Counted from the first letter of the stretch, positions 16,995-25,923 are shown. The stretch is 64,000 bases of DNA from JBDTSW01 sp963799815 (GCA_963799815.1 CAWCYG010000006.1:124001-188000), one strand, 5' to 3'. The notes: generated by a model not told the origin, from the sequence alone. A program made the numbers and translations.

Positions 16995-17542
16995 CGCCAT
17001 CGGGCGCGCACCGCCGCCGCGGCCGCGAGGAGAACGGCGCCCGTCAAGACCGCCGCCCACACGGCGGGCTCGGAGGGCTCCAGCGCCACCAGCAGGCCGC
17101 CTAGTACCAGCAGCGCGATCCCTACCCAGCCGTCCAGCGGACTCTCCGCGTACACGCCGACGGCCAGCAGCCCCGCCCCGATGGGGAAGATCCATCCCGC
17201 CTCCGAGAACTCGTCGGGACCCACCCAGCCGATCACGATCGCGCCTACGAACATCGCCGCCACGATTCCGGCGAGCACGTACTCCTGGCGATCGAGCAGG
17301 CCGATCTCGAGCTCGTGCTTGCGGTAGTAGCGCCAGGTCACGATCAGTCCAATCGGCCCGGCGACCAGCCAGTAAACGCCCTCCCGCCCACCGTCACCGA
17401 TCTGCGTGAACACCGCACTGAGCATGGTGAGAACCCCGAAGAGGAGATAGGGCAGCCAACCCGGGTCGAGCTTCTCGCGGGTCTCGCCCTGCACCCGCTC
17501 GACCTCATCCAGCATGGTCGCCGCCGTTGCGCCGTCGGTCAT
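16991..17542 (-). CDS. Integral membrane protein coupled to the winged-helix regulator
   Basis: The protein has 183 residues. I choose ATG 17542 because a strong Shine-Dalgarno sequence (GAGGAGGAG) lies five bases upstream; the in-frame codon at 17572 has none. About 35 soluble residues with a coiled-coil-like LDEVERVQGETREK are followed by five or six hydrophobic helices, starting with LPYLLFGVLTMLSAVF. The pattern resembles small membrane proteins that accompany PF13601 regulators. No catalytic motif is visible. It starts the operon behind the promoter and palindromes at 17565-17612. Confidence 0.75.
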   Translation of the reverse strand: MTDGATAATMLDEVERVQGETREKLDPGWLPYLLFGVLTMLSAVFTQIGDGGREGVYWLVAGPIGLIVTWRYYRKHELEIGLLDRQEYVLAGIVAAMFVGAIVIGWVGPDEFSEAGWIFPIGAGLLAVGVYAESPLDGWVGIALLVLGGLLVALEPSEPAVWAAVLTGAVLLAAAAAVRARWR

Positions 17543-17564
17543 GGTCTCCTCCTCGCCGGGATAG

Positions 17565-17612
17565 CTTTGCATCGCAAAGTCACTGTAGCACAGACTACTT
17601 TGCCTTGCAAAG
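17565..17612 (-). promoter_or_regulatory. Promoter flanked by two identical operator-like palindromes
   Basis: On the minus strand a -35 box TTGCAA (17605-17610), a 17-base spacer and a -10 box TACAGT (17582-17587) make a good sigma-70-type promoter. Two palindromes with identical arms, CTTTGC-N3-GCAAAG, lie at 17598-17612, covering the -35 box, and at 17565-17579, just after the -10 box. Their centres are 33 bases apart, about three helix turns. Binding at either site would block initiation. The natural ligand is the winged-helix protein encoded second in this operon. Confidence 0.75.
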
Positions 17613-17650
17613 CGAGGCGCCCTCCCCCTGGGCGGCAGGCGCCCTGTCGG

Positions 17651-18607
17651 CTACGCCTCGAGCTGATCGAAGCGGCAGTCTCTCGGGTCCTTGTCATCGC
17701 GCCAGCGCAGGATCTTCGATCCGTGGCGGATGCGGCCGGCCGCGACGTGGTCGAAGGTGATCTCGACGACCAACTCCGGGCGCAGCGAGATCCATTCGAG
17801 CTCGCGATCTGCGGCCCAGCGGCTGGGGTCAGCCGACCCTCGCTCCCCGGTCTCATACGGCGCCAGCTCGCCCACGAGCTCTCGCTTTCGCTTCGCGCTC
17901 AGGCCTGAGGTGTGGCCAACGACCCGCAGCTCGCCGTCGTCGTAGAGACCGAGGATCAGGGATCCCACGGTGCTCTCCTCCTTACCGGGCCGCCAGCCAA
18001 CCACGACGGCGTCGGCCGTGCGCAGCCGCTTCACCTTGACCATGCCTTTGCGCTCGCCGGGCAGGTATGGCGCGTCGACCTTCTTTGCGATGACGCCCTC
18101 CCCCGATTGGAGCCAACCCTCGGCGCCCTTCCTCTCCTCGCTCAGCGGTGTCAGCTCCACCGAACCGGCGTCAGCCGCGGCGGCGACCAGCCGTTCCAAG
18201 CGATCTCGGCGCTCGCTGAACGGGTGGTCGAGGAGCTTTTCGTCTTCGCTGGAGAGCAGATCGAAGGCGCGGAAGACGACCGGTGTTTCCTCGGCGAGCA
18301 TGTTGATCCGCGACTCCGCCGGGTGAATCCGGTTCTGGAGCGCGTCGAAGATCTCGCTCCCGTCGTCGCCCAGGATCACCAACTCGCCGTCGAGCACGAA
18401 CCGGCCCTCGGGGAACCGCAGCTCGGGGAAGTAGCGCGCGAGCGGCTTGCCGTTTCGCGACTGGACGAAAACTTCGTCCCCGTCGACGAATGCGAGCGCC
18501 CGGAACCCGTCGTACTTCGGCTCATACGCCCACTCCTCGCCCTCCGGGAGCTCCTTGCGCGAGAGCGCGAGCTGTGGCTTGACGGGAGGCTTCAGCGGGA
18601 GGGCCAT
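17651..18607 (-). CDS. ATP-dependent DNA ligase (LigC/LigD-ligase type)
   Basis: The protein has 318 residues. The adenylation motif is EPKYDGFRA with the nucleophile Lys31. Other nucleotidyltransferase motifs are NGKPLARYFPEL, FVLDGELVILGDDG, VVFRAFDLL, GEGVIAKKVDAPY and GMVKVKRLRTADAVVVGW. An OB-fold follows (SLILGLYDDGELRVVGHTSG) and ends in RPELVVEITFDHVAAGRIRHG. It seals nicks using ATP. The length and lack of polymerase or nuclease domains match mycobacterial LigC. No Ku or LigD polymerase gene is nearby, so a role in end joining or base-excision repair is open. Confidence 0.93.
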   Translation of the reverse strand: MALPLKPPVKPQLALSRKELPEGEEWAYEPKYDGFRALAFVDGDEVFVQSRNGKPLARYFPELRFPEGRFVLDGELVILGDDGSEIFDALQNRIHPAESRINMLAEETPVVFRAFDLLSSEDEKLLDHPFSERRDRLERLVAAAADAGSVELTPLSEERKGAEGWLQSGEGVIAKKVDAPYLPGERKGMVKVKRLRTADAVVVGWRPGKEESTVGSLILGLYDDGELRVVGHTSGLSAKRKRELVGELAPYETGERGSADPSRWAADRELEWISLRPELVVEITFDHVAAGRIRHGSKILRWRDDKDPRDCRFDQLEA

Positions 18608-18650
18608 GGGCCGATCCTAGCCGTGGACGCGGGGGCGTTAGGGCCGAGCT

Positions 18651-19853
18651 CTACGGCAGCCGCCCGGGCTCAGGCGCCGCCGGCTCCCGCCCAACGACCC
18701 CCACCGTGCGTTCGTAGGAGGCGGCGAGCGCCGCCGGATCCGCCTCCCCCGCCTCGAGCGCCGGGCCCACCGGGAGAACCCGGTAGTCGAGGTGATCGAC
18801 CCAAGTCGGCACGTAGCGAACCCCGGTGACGCGGGCGCCGTCGCCATCGACGACGAGGTCGAGCAGCGCCACATAGCCGTCCTGGCTGGCAGCGGCCAGA
18901 CCCATGTCCGCGCCCTGGTTGGAGATCAGGTTGCCCTCGGAGAAGACCGTCGTCTTGCCCTCCACCTCGCGAATGGGCTGCACCACGTGTGGCCCCTGGC
19001 CAACGATCGCCGTAACGGCCGGCTCGTTGGCAACGGCGCGGGCGAGCGCGACTTGGGCTTCGTTTGGCTCGCTCACGTATTCGGGGGTGATCTCGGAGGC
19101 CCAGTGGAGGTTCACGATCACGGCGTCCGCGCCTGCCTTGCGGGCACGCCGTGCATCAGCCGCGATCCGCTCGGGGTCGAAGAGGTTGATCGAGTAGGGC
19201 TGCGGCACCGGCAGGCCGTTGGTGTCGCTCGCGTAGGCGAGGAAGGCGACCCGGGCGCCTCCCGACTTGAGGATTAGGGGCTTGCGCGCGGCACGCTCGC
19301 TCGTGGCCGAGCCGGTGTGTCGCACGCCGGCGCGGTCGAGTGCGGCGAGCGTCTCACCGATGCCTTCCTCGCCTTGATCGAGGGTGTGGTTCGAGGCTGT
19401 GGAGCAGGCGTCCCAACCCGTCGCCGCTATCCCCTCGGCCAGTGACGGCGGAGTGTTGAAGATCGGGTAGCTCGTCGGCGGCGCGGGGGTCATCGGCACC
19501 TCGACGTGACAGAACGCGAGGTCGGCCTCGGCGATGTAGGGCTTCACCTGCTCGAACAGGGGAGCGAACTCGTAGCGCTCGCCGCCGCCGACCTCGAGCG
19601 CCCGCGCGAAGACCGGGGTGTGCATGAGGAGATCGCCGGAGAACGAGAGCGTGAGCCTGACCGGGTCGGCTGCGAGCCGCTCCTCGCGGGTGGGCTCCGA
19701 GACGAGGGGCAGTCCGCCATCGCACGAGCGGAAGCCGAGGATCGCCAGCAGGATCGCGATGCCGATCACGGCCAAGCCGGCCGCGCGGCGGCGCCGGTAG
19801 ACCGCCGGGGTCGCTCGCGAGCGTGACCGATGTGGCTCTAAGACCCCGGACAT
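18651..19853 (-). CDS. CapA family protein (PGA_cap metallophosphatase-like)
   Basis: The protein has 400 residues. A basic N-terminus and one hydrophobic helix (AAGLAVIGIAILLAILGF, residues 24-41) suggest a membrane-anchored, outward-facing protein. The CapA domain starts with LTLSFSGDLLMHTPVF and continues with EADLAFCHVEVPMT, ASNHTLDQGEEGI, VIVNLHWASEIT, IVGQGPHVVQPI and VFSEGNLISNQG. CapA is required for poly-gamma-glutamate capsule formation in Bacillus; most family members are uncharacterised calcineurin-like enzymes. No capBC genes are present here, so a capsule role is not supported by context. It is divergent from the acyl-CoA dehydrogenase gene. Confidence 0.88.
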   Translation of the reverse strand: MSGVLEPHRSRSRATPAVYRRRRAAGLAVIGIAILLAILGFRSCDGGLPLVSEPTREERLAADPVRLTLSFSGDLLMHTPVFARALEVGGGERYEFAPLFEQVKPYIAEADLAFCHVEVPMTPAPPTSYPIFNTPPSLAEGIAATGWDACSTASNHTLDQGEEGIGETLAALDRAGVRHTGSATSERAARKPLILKSGGARVAFLAYASDTNGLPVPQPYSINLFDPERIAADARRARKAGADAVIVNLHWASEITPEYVSEPNEAQVALARAVANEPAVTAIVGQGPHVVQPIREVEGKTTVFSEGNLISNQGADMGLAAASQDGYVALLDLVVDGDGARVTGVRYVPTWVDHLDYRVLPVGPALEAGEADPAALAASYERTVGVVGREPAAPEPGRLP

Positions 19854-19894
19854 ACCGCGGATTCAAGCACTGAGCACGGGGTAGGCTGGGGCGC

Positions 19895-21652
19895 GTGGAG
19901 GCCGCGACCAAGCCGGAGCTCGAGGGCAAGCCAGAGCGGTCCGCATCGTCGTTCGCAAAGTCCCTCTTCATGGGCGAGATCCACGAGGAGCTTGTGTTCC
20001 CTTGGCCGCAGCCGGACCCAGGCGAGCAGGAACGGATTCGCGCCCTGAACGTCGCCGCCCGCGAGATCGGCTCGCGCATGGACCACCGCAAGATCGAGGA
20101 GAAGCGCTGGATCGGCGACGACGTCGTCCGCGACCTCGGTGCGGCCGGGCTGTGCGGCCTCTACGTGGATGAGCGCTACGGTGGCCAGGGTCTCTCGCAG
20201 ACCGGCTACGCCCGGGTCTTCGAGACCTTCGCGCAGATCGACGCCACGCTCTCGATCGTCATGGGCGTCCACCAGTCGATCGGGTTCAAGGGCATCCACA
20301 TGTTCGGCAACGACGAACAGAAGGAGCGCTACCTACCCGACCTCGCCGCAGGGCGGAAGCTGGCCGGGTTCGCGCTCACCGAGCCGGAGGCGGGCTCGGA
20401 CGCCTACGGGATCCAGTCGCGCGCGGTGCGCCAGCCCGACGGTTCCTGGGTGCTGAACGGCGAGAAGCGGTACATCGGCAACGGCTCCAAGGGAGATGTC
20501 TTCACGGCTTTCGCCCGCTGCGAGGTGGACGGTAAGGACCGGCACATCGCGTTGATCCTCGAGCGGGGCATGAAGGGCTTTGAGGTGGGCGAGCGTTTCG
20601 ACACCATGGGCCTGCGCGGCAACGACCTCCGCCGCCTGCACTTCGCCGACGTGAAGGTGCCGGCGGAGAACGTGCTCGGCGAGCCCGGCGACGGCTTCAA
20701 GATCGCGATGCAGGTCTTGAACAACGGCCGCATCGGACTTGGAACCGGCTCGGTCGGCGCGACCAAACACCTGCTCGACCTGGCGATCGACCACGTAAAA
20801 GAGCGCCGGCAGTTCGGCCAGCCGCTCGCCGACTTCGAGCTCGTACAGGACAAGATCGGCTGGATGGTCTCCTACCTGTTCGGCCTGGAGTCCATGTGCT
20901 ATCTGACCTGCGGGCTCGTCGACTCCGGCATCGAGGACTACTCGCTCGAGTCGGCGATCTGCAAGGTCGCCGGCACAGAGTTCCTCTGGTACGCGGCGAA
21001 CCGGGCGATGCAACTCGCCGGCGGCTCCGGCTACATGAAGACGGAGCCCTACGAGAAGACCCTCCGCGACATCCGGATCTTCCCGATCTTCGAGGGCGCC
21101 AACGACGTGATGCGCGCATTCGTCGCCCTCTCGGGAATGAAGCCTGTGGGCGAGAAGCTGGCGGAGGTCGGGGAGATCGGCCTCTCGGATCCAATCGGCT
21201 CGATCGGCGTGCTGGCCGACTACGTCGGCTCGCGGATTCAGCGCCAGGTGCGACCCGACAAGATCACGCAGGCCCACCCTGAGCTGTCCGAGCACGCAGA
21301 AGCCGTGACCGGACAGGTGCACCAGCTTCGCGACCTGAGCGAGAAGCTCCTGCGCGAGCACCGGGCCGAGGTCGTCCAGCGCCAGTTCCAGCAAAAGCGG
21401 ATCTACGCCGCGGTCACGGACATTCTCGCCCAGATCGCGGTGCTCTCGCGCGTCACCAGCATCTACGAGGAGCACGGTGTGGAACCCTCGGGGCAGGAGC
21501 GCTACATCGCCGACACCTTCTGCGCGCGCGCAGGCGACCGCGTCGCGGCGGAGTTCAGCAAGGTCGAGTCGAACGATGACGAGCGCATGTCGGCGATCGC
21601 GAAGCTCGCCTACAAGCGTGGCGAGTACGGCTACGCGCTGTTCGAGGACTGA
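19895..21652 (+). CDS. Acyl-CoA dehydrogenase with C-terminal extension (VLCAD-like)
   Basis: The protein has 585 residues from GTG 19895; ATG 19970 is a shorter alternative. The dehydrogenase core includes YGGQGLSQTGYARVFE, FALTEPEAGSDAYG, FAD-binding RQFGQPLADFELVQ and the IFPIFEGANDVMR segment, whose Glu aligns with the catalytic base of VLCAD. About 160 extra residues after the core (from GIGLSDPIGS onward) are helical, as in VLCAD/ACAD9-type enzymes. It should catalyse the first step of beta-oxidation on longer acyl chains. It stands alone between CapA and the subtilase. Confidence 0.92.
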   Translation: MEAATKPELEGKPERSASSFAKSLFMGEIHEELVFPWPQPDPGEQERIRALNVAAREIGSRMDHRKIEEKRWIGDDVVRDLGAAGLCGLYVDERYGGQGLSQTGYARVFETFAQIDATLSIVMGVHQSIGFKGIHMFGNDEQKERYLPDLAAGRKLAGFALTEPEAGSDAYGIQSRAVRQPDGSWVLNGEKRYIGNGSKGDVFTAFARCEVDGKDRHIALILERGMKGFEVGERFDTMGLRGNDLRRLHFADVKVPAENVLGEPGDGFKIAMQVLNNGRIGLGTGSVGATKHLLDLAIDHVKERRQFGQPLADFELVQDKIGWMVSYLFGLESMCYLTCGLVDSGIEDYSLESAICKVAGTEFLWYAANRAMQLAGGSGYMKTEPYEKTLRDIRIFPIFEGANDVMRAFVALSGMKPVGEKLAEVGEIGLSDPIGSIGVLADYVGSRIQRQVRPDKITQAHPELSEHAEAVTGQVHQLRDLSEKLLREHRAEVVQRQFQQKRIYAAVTDILAQIAVLSRVTSIYEEHGVEPSGQERYIADTFCARAGDRVAAEFSKVESNDDERMSAIAKLAYKRGEYGYALFED

Positions 21653-21790
21653 CCGCGCCCGCTCGCGCGGTGCGCGGGGCGGCTCCTTGGGCCGTAGGGC
21701 TGGACACGAGACGGCGTTGGGGGGTAGGTTGTCGAGGCGGGATCGAGTCGATCGCATCGGCCCGGAGCGCCCACAAACGGAGGAGGCCAG

Positions 21791-23242
21791 ATGGCCACAC
21801 GCACGACCGGGGCAGCACGCCGGAAGCTGCCGAGGACGATCTATGCGCAGGCGTCGCCGATCTCAGTGGGAGGCACGTCATTGTTCGCGGTGGACCGGGC
21901 GGTGAGCGGGAAGACGGTCGCGCGGTTCCGCTCCGACCGCCGCGTGGTCAGACGAGCGGCCGACCGCCTCCGGCGTGCCGGCTTCAAGGTCCTGCAGGTC
22001 TCGGACATAACGATCAACATCGCGGGATCCGCCTCGCTCTACGAGCGGACCTTCAAGACCAAGCTCGTCACGGAGGAGCGCACCGTCCTCAAGGCGCAGC
22101 GCCGGCGCGAGAAGGCGACGTTCATCGACGCCGCCGACACGGATGTGCGTGGGTTGATCGACACGTCCCAGAGCTCACTCGCCGATGTGGTCGAAGGAGT
22201 TGCGATCGAGGAGCCCGCCTACTACCACGCGGACCCTCTGCCGTTGCCGCCCGCCAAGAAGTACTGGCACCTCGACGTGCCCGGCGACGTGTCGCTGGGC
22301 GTCAACGCGGATCGTGTACACCGCGAGGGCCACAGCGGGCTCGGCGTGAAGCTGGTCATGGTCGACAGCGGCTGGTATCGGCACCCCTACTTCCAGCGGC
22401 GCGGATATCGCGCAGCCCCGGTCGAGCTCGGGCCGGGAGCCACAAAGCCAGACAAGGATGAATCGGGGCACGGCACGGGCGAATCGGCCAACGCCTTCGC
22501 CGCCGCGCCCGACATCGACTTCACGATGGTGAAGATGGGCAATGTGAACACGACCGGGGCCTTCAACCACGCGGTTTCGCTTGGGCCCGAGGTGATCAGC
22601 TGCAGCTGGGGCTTCAGCATCCTGGAGGGACCTCTTCCGGCGGCGCTGCAGGCGCTGGCGGCGGCCGTCGCGCAGGCGGTCGCGTCGGGAATCGTCGTCG
22701 TGTTCTCGGCCGGGAACGGCCACTACGGGTTCCCCGGGCAACACCCCGACGTGATCTCGGCAGGCGGCGTCTACCTGGAGCCCGACGGCAAGCTCCGGGC
22801 ATCGAATTACGCCAGTGGGTTCGAGAGTCAGATCTACGCGAACCGCAAGGTGCCCGACGTATCCGGCCTGGTCGGCATGCGCCCCGCGGCGGCCTACATC
22901 ATGCTCCCGGTCGAGCCCGGAGACGAGATCGATGTGGGCCTGGGTGGCGGCAAGCACCCGCAGGCCGACGAGACGAAAACCAGCGACGGCTGGGCCGCGT
23001 TCAGCGGAACCTCCGCGGCCGCGCCGCAGCTGGCAGGGGTGTGCGCGCTGATCAAGGAGGCCTGCCCAACCCTCTCGCCGGCCGATGTTCGCAAGGCGCT
23101 GAAGCAGTCGGCACGTGACGTCAAGGCGGGCAAGAACACCCACAACGAGCAGGCCGGGCCGGGATACGACCTGGCGACCGGCGCCGGGCTGGTGGACGCA
23201 CACGGCGCGGTCGAGCGCGCGCAGCAGCTCTGCGGGCCGTGA
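21791..23242 (+). CDS. Subtilisin-like serine peptidase (S8) with N-terminal propeptide domain
   Basis: The protein has 483 residues. The triad is visible: Asp192 in VMVDSGW, His227 in ESGHGTGES and Ser408 in FSGTSAAAPQ, with the oxyanion region FSAGNGHYG. The first about 110 residues contain ADRLRRAGFKVLQVSDITI and GSASLYERTFKTKL, the pattern of a pro-kumamolisin/S8 propeptide ferredoxin-like fold. I see no signal peptide or membrane anchor, so it may act inside the cell or leave by another route. ATG 21791 follows GGAGGCC a few bases upstream. The next gene encodes a protein resembling this propeptide alone. Confidence 0.92.
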   Translation: MATRTTGAARRKLPRTIYAQASPISVGGTSLFAVDRAVSGKTVARFRSDRRVVRRAADRLRRAGFKVLQVSDITINIAGSASLYERTFKTKLVTEERTVLKAQRRREKATFIDAADTDVRGLIDTSQSSLADVVEGVAIEEPAYYHADPLPLPPAKKYWHLDVPGDVSLGVNADRVHREGHSGLGVKLVMVDSGWYRHPYFQRRGYRAAPVELGPGATKPDKDESGHGTGESANAFAAAPDIDFTMVKMGNVNTTGAFNHAVSLGPEVISCSWGFSILEGPLPAALQALAAAVAQAVASGIVVVFSAGNGHYGFPGQHPDVISAGGVYLEPDGKLRASNYASGFESQIYANRKVPDVSGLVGMRPAAAYIMLPVEPGDEIDVGLGGGKHPQADETKTSDGWAAFSGTSAAAPQLAGVCALIKEACPTLSPADVRKALKQSARDVKAGKNTHNEQAGPGYDLATGAGLVDAHGAVERAQQLCGP

Positions 23243-23248
23243 GCCCAC

Positions 23249-23656
23249 TTGCCGGCGCCTGAGGACCCTGCGCTCGTGAGCCCAGCTGGCGAGGTCTTCG
23301 CCTCGGCGGTTGTGCTGTTGCGCACGGCCGGCGGGGGCCTTAGCGGAGAGGAGCTGGTCGCGGCGAACGTGGAGCGGATGCGCCCCGCAGAGGGCGTTGC
23401 CGAGACGGCGCGCGAGCACTTCGCCACGGCTGGCTTCGCGCTCGGGGACACGGTGGGCTCGGCCTTTTCGATCACCGCGGCGCCCGAGCTCTTCGAACGG
23501 CACTTCGGCGTCGTCCTCGAGCGCAATCTCCGCGGGTGGGCCGTGAAGGACGGCGCCGACGCGTTGCCGGTCTCGGGGCTACCCCAGGATGTGGCAGCGG
23601 CGGTGGCCGCCGTGGGGCTCGAGGGGCCGCCCGACTTCGGCCCGAACAGTCCCTAG
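23249..23656 (+). CDS. Small protein resembling the upstream subtilase propeptide
   Basis: The protein has up to 135 residues, with TTG 23249 or GTG 23276 as start, only a few bases after the subtilase stop. Its middle part (AREHFATAGFALGDTVGSAF and APELFERHFGVVLER) lines up with the subtilase N-terminal domain (ADRLRRAGFKVLQVSDITI and SASLYERTFKTKL): same spacing, shared AGF, and LFERHF against LYERTF. It has no protease domain. S8 and kumamolisin propeptides act as folding chaperones and tight inhibitors, so a separate inhibitor or chaperone for the upstream enzyme is the best hypothesis. Expression as a real gene is supported by tight spacing and coherent composition. Confidence 0.65.
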   Translation: MPAPEDPALVSPAGEVFASAVVLLRTAGGGLSGEELVAANVERMRPAEGVAETAREHFATAGFALGDTVGSAFSITAAPELFERHFGVVLERNLRGWAVKDGADALPVSGLPQDVAAAVAAVGLEGPPDFGPNSP

Positions 23657-24246
23657 GGCGGCCGGGAGGCGGTGCGGCGCTCGCGCACGCGAGCGACTCC
23701 ACGGCGAACGCGGCTGCCGAGCAAGAAAACCAGGCCCATGCCGGTGATCAGCAGGACCCCCGCGATCACAGCGGCCAGCACGGGCTCCTCGAGCGCGAAC
23801 ACGACCACGACGGCGACGACGCCATCCTCGGCGAGGCTGGTGGCGATGTTGGAGACGGGCTCTGGCGACGTGTTGATTCCCAGCCGGATGCCAGCCTTGA
23901 CCCCGTGGCTCGCGAGAGCAGTGACGCCGGTGCCACCGGCAGCCGCGACTTCCTCGAACCCCGAGAGGTCGGCCTCGGTGCCGAAGAGGGCGCCGATGGC
24001 GCTCCCCACCGCCGGCCGCACCGCGGTGTGGACCACGTCCCAGGTGCTGTCGAGCAGGGGCACCTTGTCGGTGACGAACTCGATCGCGAACATGACCAGC
24101 GAGAGCACGATCACGGGGTCGCTCTGCAGCGGCTCCGGCACCTCCCCCACGCCCGCGCGGCCGAGGATCCCCAGCATCGCCATCGTGGCGTAGGCGTTTA
24201 CGCCTGACGCCCAGCCCGTCGAAAAGAGGGTCGGGAAAAGGTCCAC
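23653..24246 (-). CDS. DUF4126 family membrane protein
   Basis: The protein has 197 residues from GTG 24246. It begins FPTLFSTGWASGVNAYATMAMLGILGR, typical of DUF4126, and has several hydrophobic helices, including VIVLSLVMFAIEFVTDKVP, GVVAVVVVFALEEPVLAA and AGVLLITGMGLVFLLG. DKVPLLDSTWDVVHT with the following RPAVGS is the conserved family core. The C-terminus is basic. No biochemical role is known for the family. The gene converges on the propeptide-like gene with a four-base overlap of stop regions. Confidence 0.8.
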   Translation of the reverse strand: MDLFPTLFSTGWASGVNAYATMAMLGILGRAGVGEVPEPLQSDPVIVLSLVMFAIEFVTDKVPLLDSTWDVVHTAVRPAVGSAIGALFGTEADLSGFEEVAAAGGTGVTALASHGVKAGIRLGINTSPEPVSNIATSLAEDGVVAVVVVFALEEPVLAAVIAGVLLITGMGLVFLLGSRVRRGVARVRERRTASRPP

Positions 24247-24308
24247 CGTGCGACCGCCGGGGCGCGAGTCTCAGACGCGCGGTGGCCGGCGCGCGGTGGT
24301 GAAGGGCA

Positions 24309-25469
24309 TCAGCGCACCCGTTCGACGACCATCGCCTCGCCCTGGCCCCCGGCGACGCACATCGTCTCGAGGCCGACGTCGTGGTCGTCCGTCTCCATCA
24401 CATTCAAGAGCGTGGTCATGATCCGCGCCCCGGTCATCCCGAAGGGGTGTCCGAGGGCGATCGCGCCTCCGTGCGTGTTGAGCTTCTCCAGCGGGATCTG
24501 GCACTCCTTCATGACCGGGATCACCTGAGCCGCGAACGCCTCGTTCAGCTCGACCGTGCCGATGTCCTCCATGGACATGCCGGTGCGCTCGAGCACCTTC
24601 CTGATCGCGCCGATCGGCGCCACGCCCATGTACTCGGGCTCGTTCGCCGAAGTCGCGGCGCTCACGATTCGCGCTCGGGGCTCGAGCCCGAGCTCTCGCG
24701 CCTTCGTATCGGACATCACGAGCACCGCGGCGGCGCCGTCGTTCAGCGGGCACGAGTTGCCCGCCGTCACGCCACCACCGCCGAAGGCCTCGTCGAGCTC
24801 GGCGAGCTTCTCGAGTGTCGATGAGCGACGCGGCCCATCGTCCTTGGCGACCTCGTTGCCCTCGTGGTCGGCTACCGGGACTATCTCGCGGTCGAAGAAG
24901 CCCGACTCCTGCGAGGCCACGGCCAACTCCTGCGAGCGCTGCGCGTACTTGTCCATGTCCGAGCGGCTCACCTCGTAGCGCTTGGCGACGTTGACGGCCG
25001 TGTGGCCCATGTCGATGTAGGCGTTCGGCTGGCCGTCCTTGCCCTCGAGCTTCGGGTTTCGGTCGGCCGCCCCCGCCGCCTCGGTGCGCTCGTTGTAGCG
25101 GCTCACCCACTCGACCCCCGCCGCGACGTAGACGTCGCCCTCGCCGGCCTTGACGGCATTTGCCGCGTGCCGGATGGCATCGAGGGAGGAAGCGCAATAG
25201 CGCGAGAACGTCACGCCGTTTGTCTCCTGTGGGAGCTTCTCGGAGAGCAGGACGATGATGCGCGCGATGTTGAACGCCTGCAGGCCCTGCGGCGCCCCGC
25301 AGCCGCAAAAGAGATCCTCGACGAGCTTCGGATCCACATCCGGGTTGCGTTCGAGCAGCTGATCGACGACGTAGGCGGCGGTCTCGTCGGGTCGCAATTG
25401 GGCGAGCGTGCCCTTGAACGCGCGGCCGATGGGGCTGCGAACGGCGTCGACGATCACGGCTTCGGGCAT
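24309..25469 (-). CDS. Acetyl-CoA C-acyltransferase (thiolase)
   Basis: The protein has 386 residues. ATG 25469 is chosen because AAGGAGA lies ten bases upstream and the protein then starts MPEAVIVDAVRSPIGRA as thiolases do. The acyl-accepting Cys92 is in SRYCASSLDAI. NEAFAAQ, the His in GGAIALGHPFGMTGAR and the second Cys in ETMCVAGGQGEAM complete the active site. It cleaves 3-ketoacyl-CoA in beta-oxidation or condenses acetyl-CoA. GNSCPLNDGAAAVLVMS is the standard thiolase segment. The rhodanese gene is divergent with an 85-base gap. Confidence 0.95.
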   Translation of the reverse strand: MPEAVIVDAVRSPIGRAFKGTLAQLRPDETAAYVVDQLLERNPDVDPKLVEDLFCGCGAPQGLQAFNIARIIVLLSEKLPQETNGVTFSRYCASSLDAIRHAANAVKAGEGDVYVAAGVEWVSRYNERTEAAGAADRNPKLEGKDGQPNAYIDMGHTAVNVAKRYEVSRSDMDKYAQRSQELAVASQESGFFDREIVPVADHEGNEVAKDDGPRRSSTLEKLAELDEAFGGGGVTAGNSCPLNDGAAAVLVMSDTKARELGLEPRARIVSAATSANEPEYMGVAPIGAIRKVLERTGMSMEDIGTVELNEAFAAQVIPVMKECQIPLEKLNTHGGAIALGHPFGMTGARIMTTLLNVMETDDHDVGLETMCVAGGQGEAMVVERVR

Positions 25470-25554
25470 CTCAGCGAGTTCTCCTTGGCGTCGGGTAAGG
25501 GCCGGGCGAGACGTTAGCCGAGGCCCGCCGCCCGCGGGCTCATATCCTGGGCGG

Positions 25555-25923
25555 ATGAGGGATGAGGACGGGATCGCAAAGGTGGAGCTCGCCCCGCAGC
25601 GAGTCGCCGAGCTCGTCGCAGCCGGAGAGGCCGAGCTGATCGACGTCCGCATGGACTACGAGTGGGACGCCGGGCGGCTCGCCGATGCTCGGCACGTCGA
25701 GATCAACCGCCTCACCGCTGAGGCGGAGTCGATCCCGAAGGACCGAACCGTTGTCTTCTACTGCCGCAGCGGCAACCGGTCAGGGATGGCCGCGCAGGCG
25801 TTTCGCGAGGCCGGCTGGGACTCGCACAACCTGGACGGCGGGATCATCGCGTGGGAGCGGGAAGGCCTGCCGCTGGACCCCGCTGATGGCGAGATCGCCG
25901 GCTCGCGGCCGCCCAGCGCCTGA
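25555..25923 (+). CDS. Rhodanese-like domain protein
   Basis: The protein has 122 residues from ATG 25555, a single rhodanese domain. LIDVRMDYEWDAGRLADARH is the CH2A-type strand-loop. The active site is YCRSGNRSGMAA with Cys70, which would carry a persulfide. HNLDGGIIAWEREGLPL is the usual C-terminal motif. Single-domain rhodaneses transfer sulfur to cyanide or thiols or deliver it to cofactor synthesis. No sulfur-pathway partner is adjacent. A CATATCCT stretch just upstream could be a -10 element for a short-leader transcript. Confidence 0.9.
   Translation: MRDEDGIAKVELAPQRVAELVAAGEAELIDVRMDYEWDAGRLADARHVEINRLTAEAESIPKDRTVVFYCRSGNRSGMAAQAFREAGWDSHNLDGGIIAWEREGLPLDPADGEIAGSRPPSA

Noticed and set aside
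17651..18607. Ligase as part of an NHEJ locus
   Set aside because: No Ku gene and no LigD polymerase or nuclease domain are present in the neighbourhood.
18651..19853. Capsule (poly-gamma-glutamate) locus around the CapA-like gene
   Set aside because: capB, capC and capD homologues are absent; the gene stands alone.
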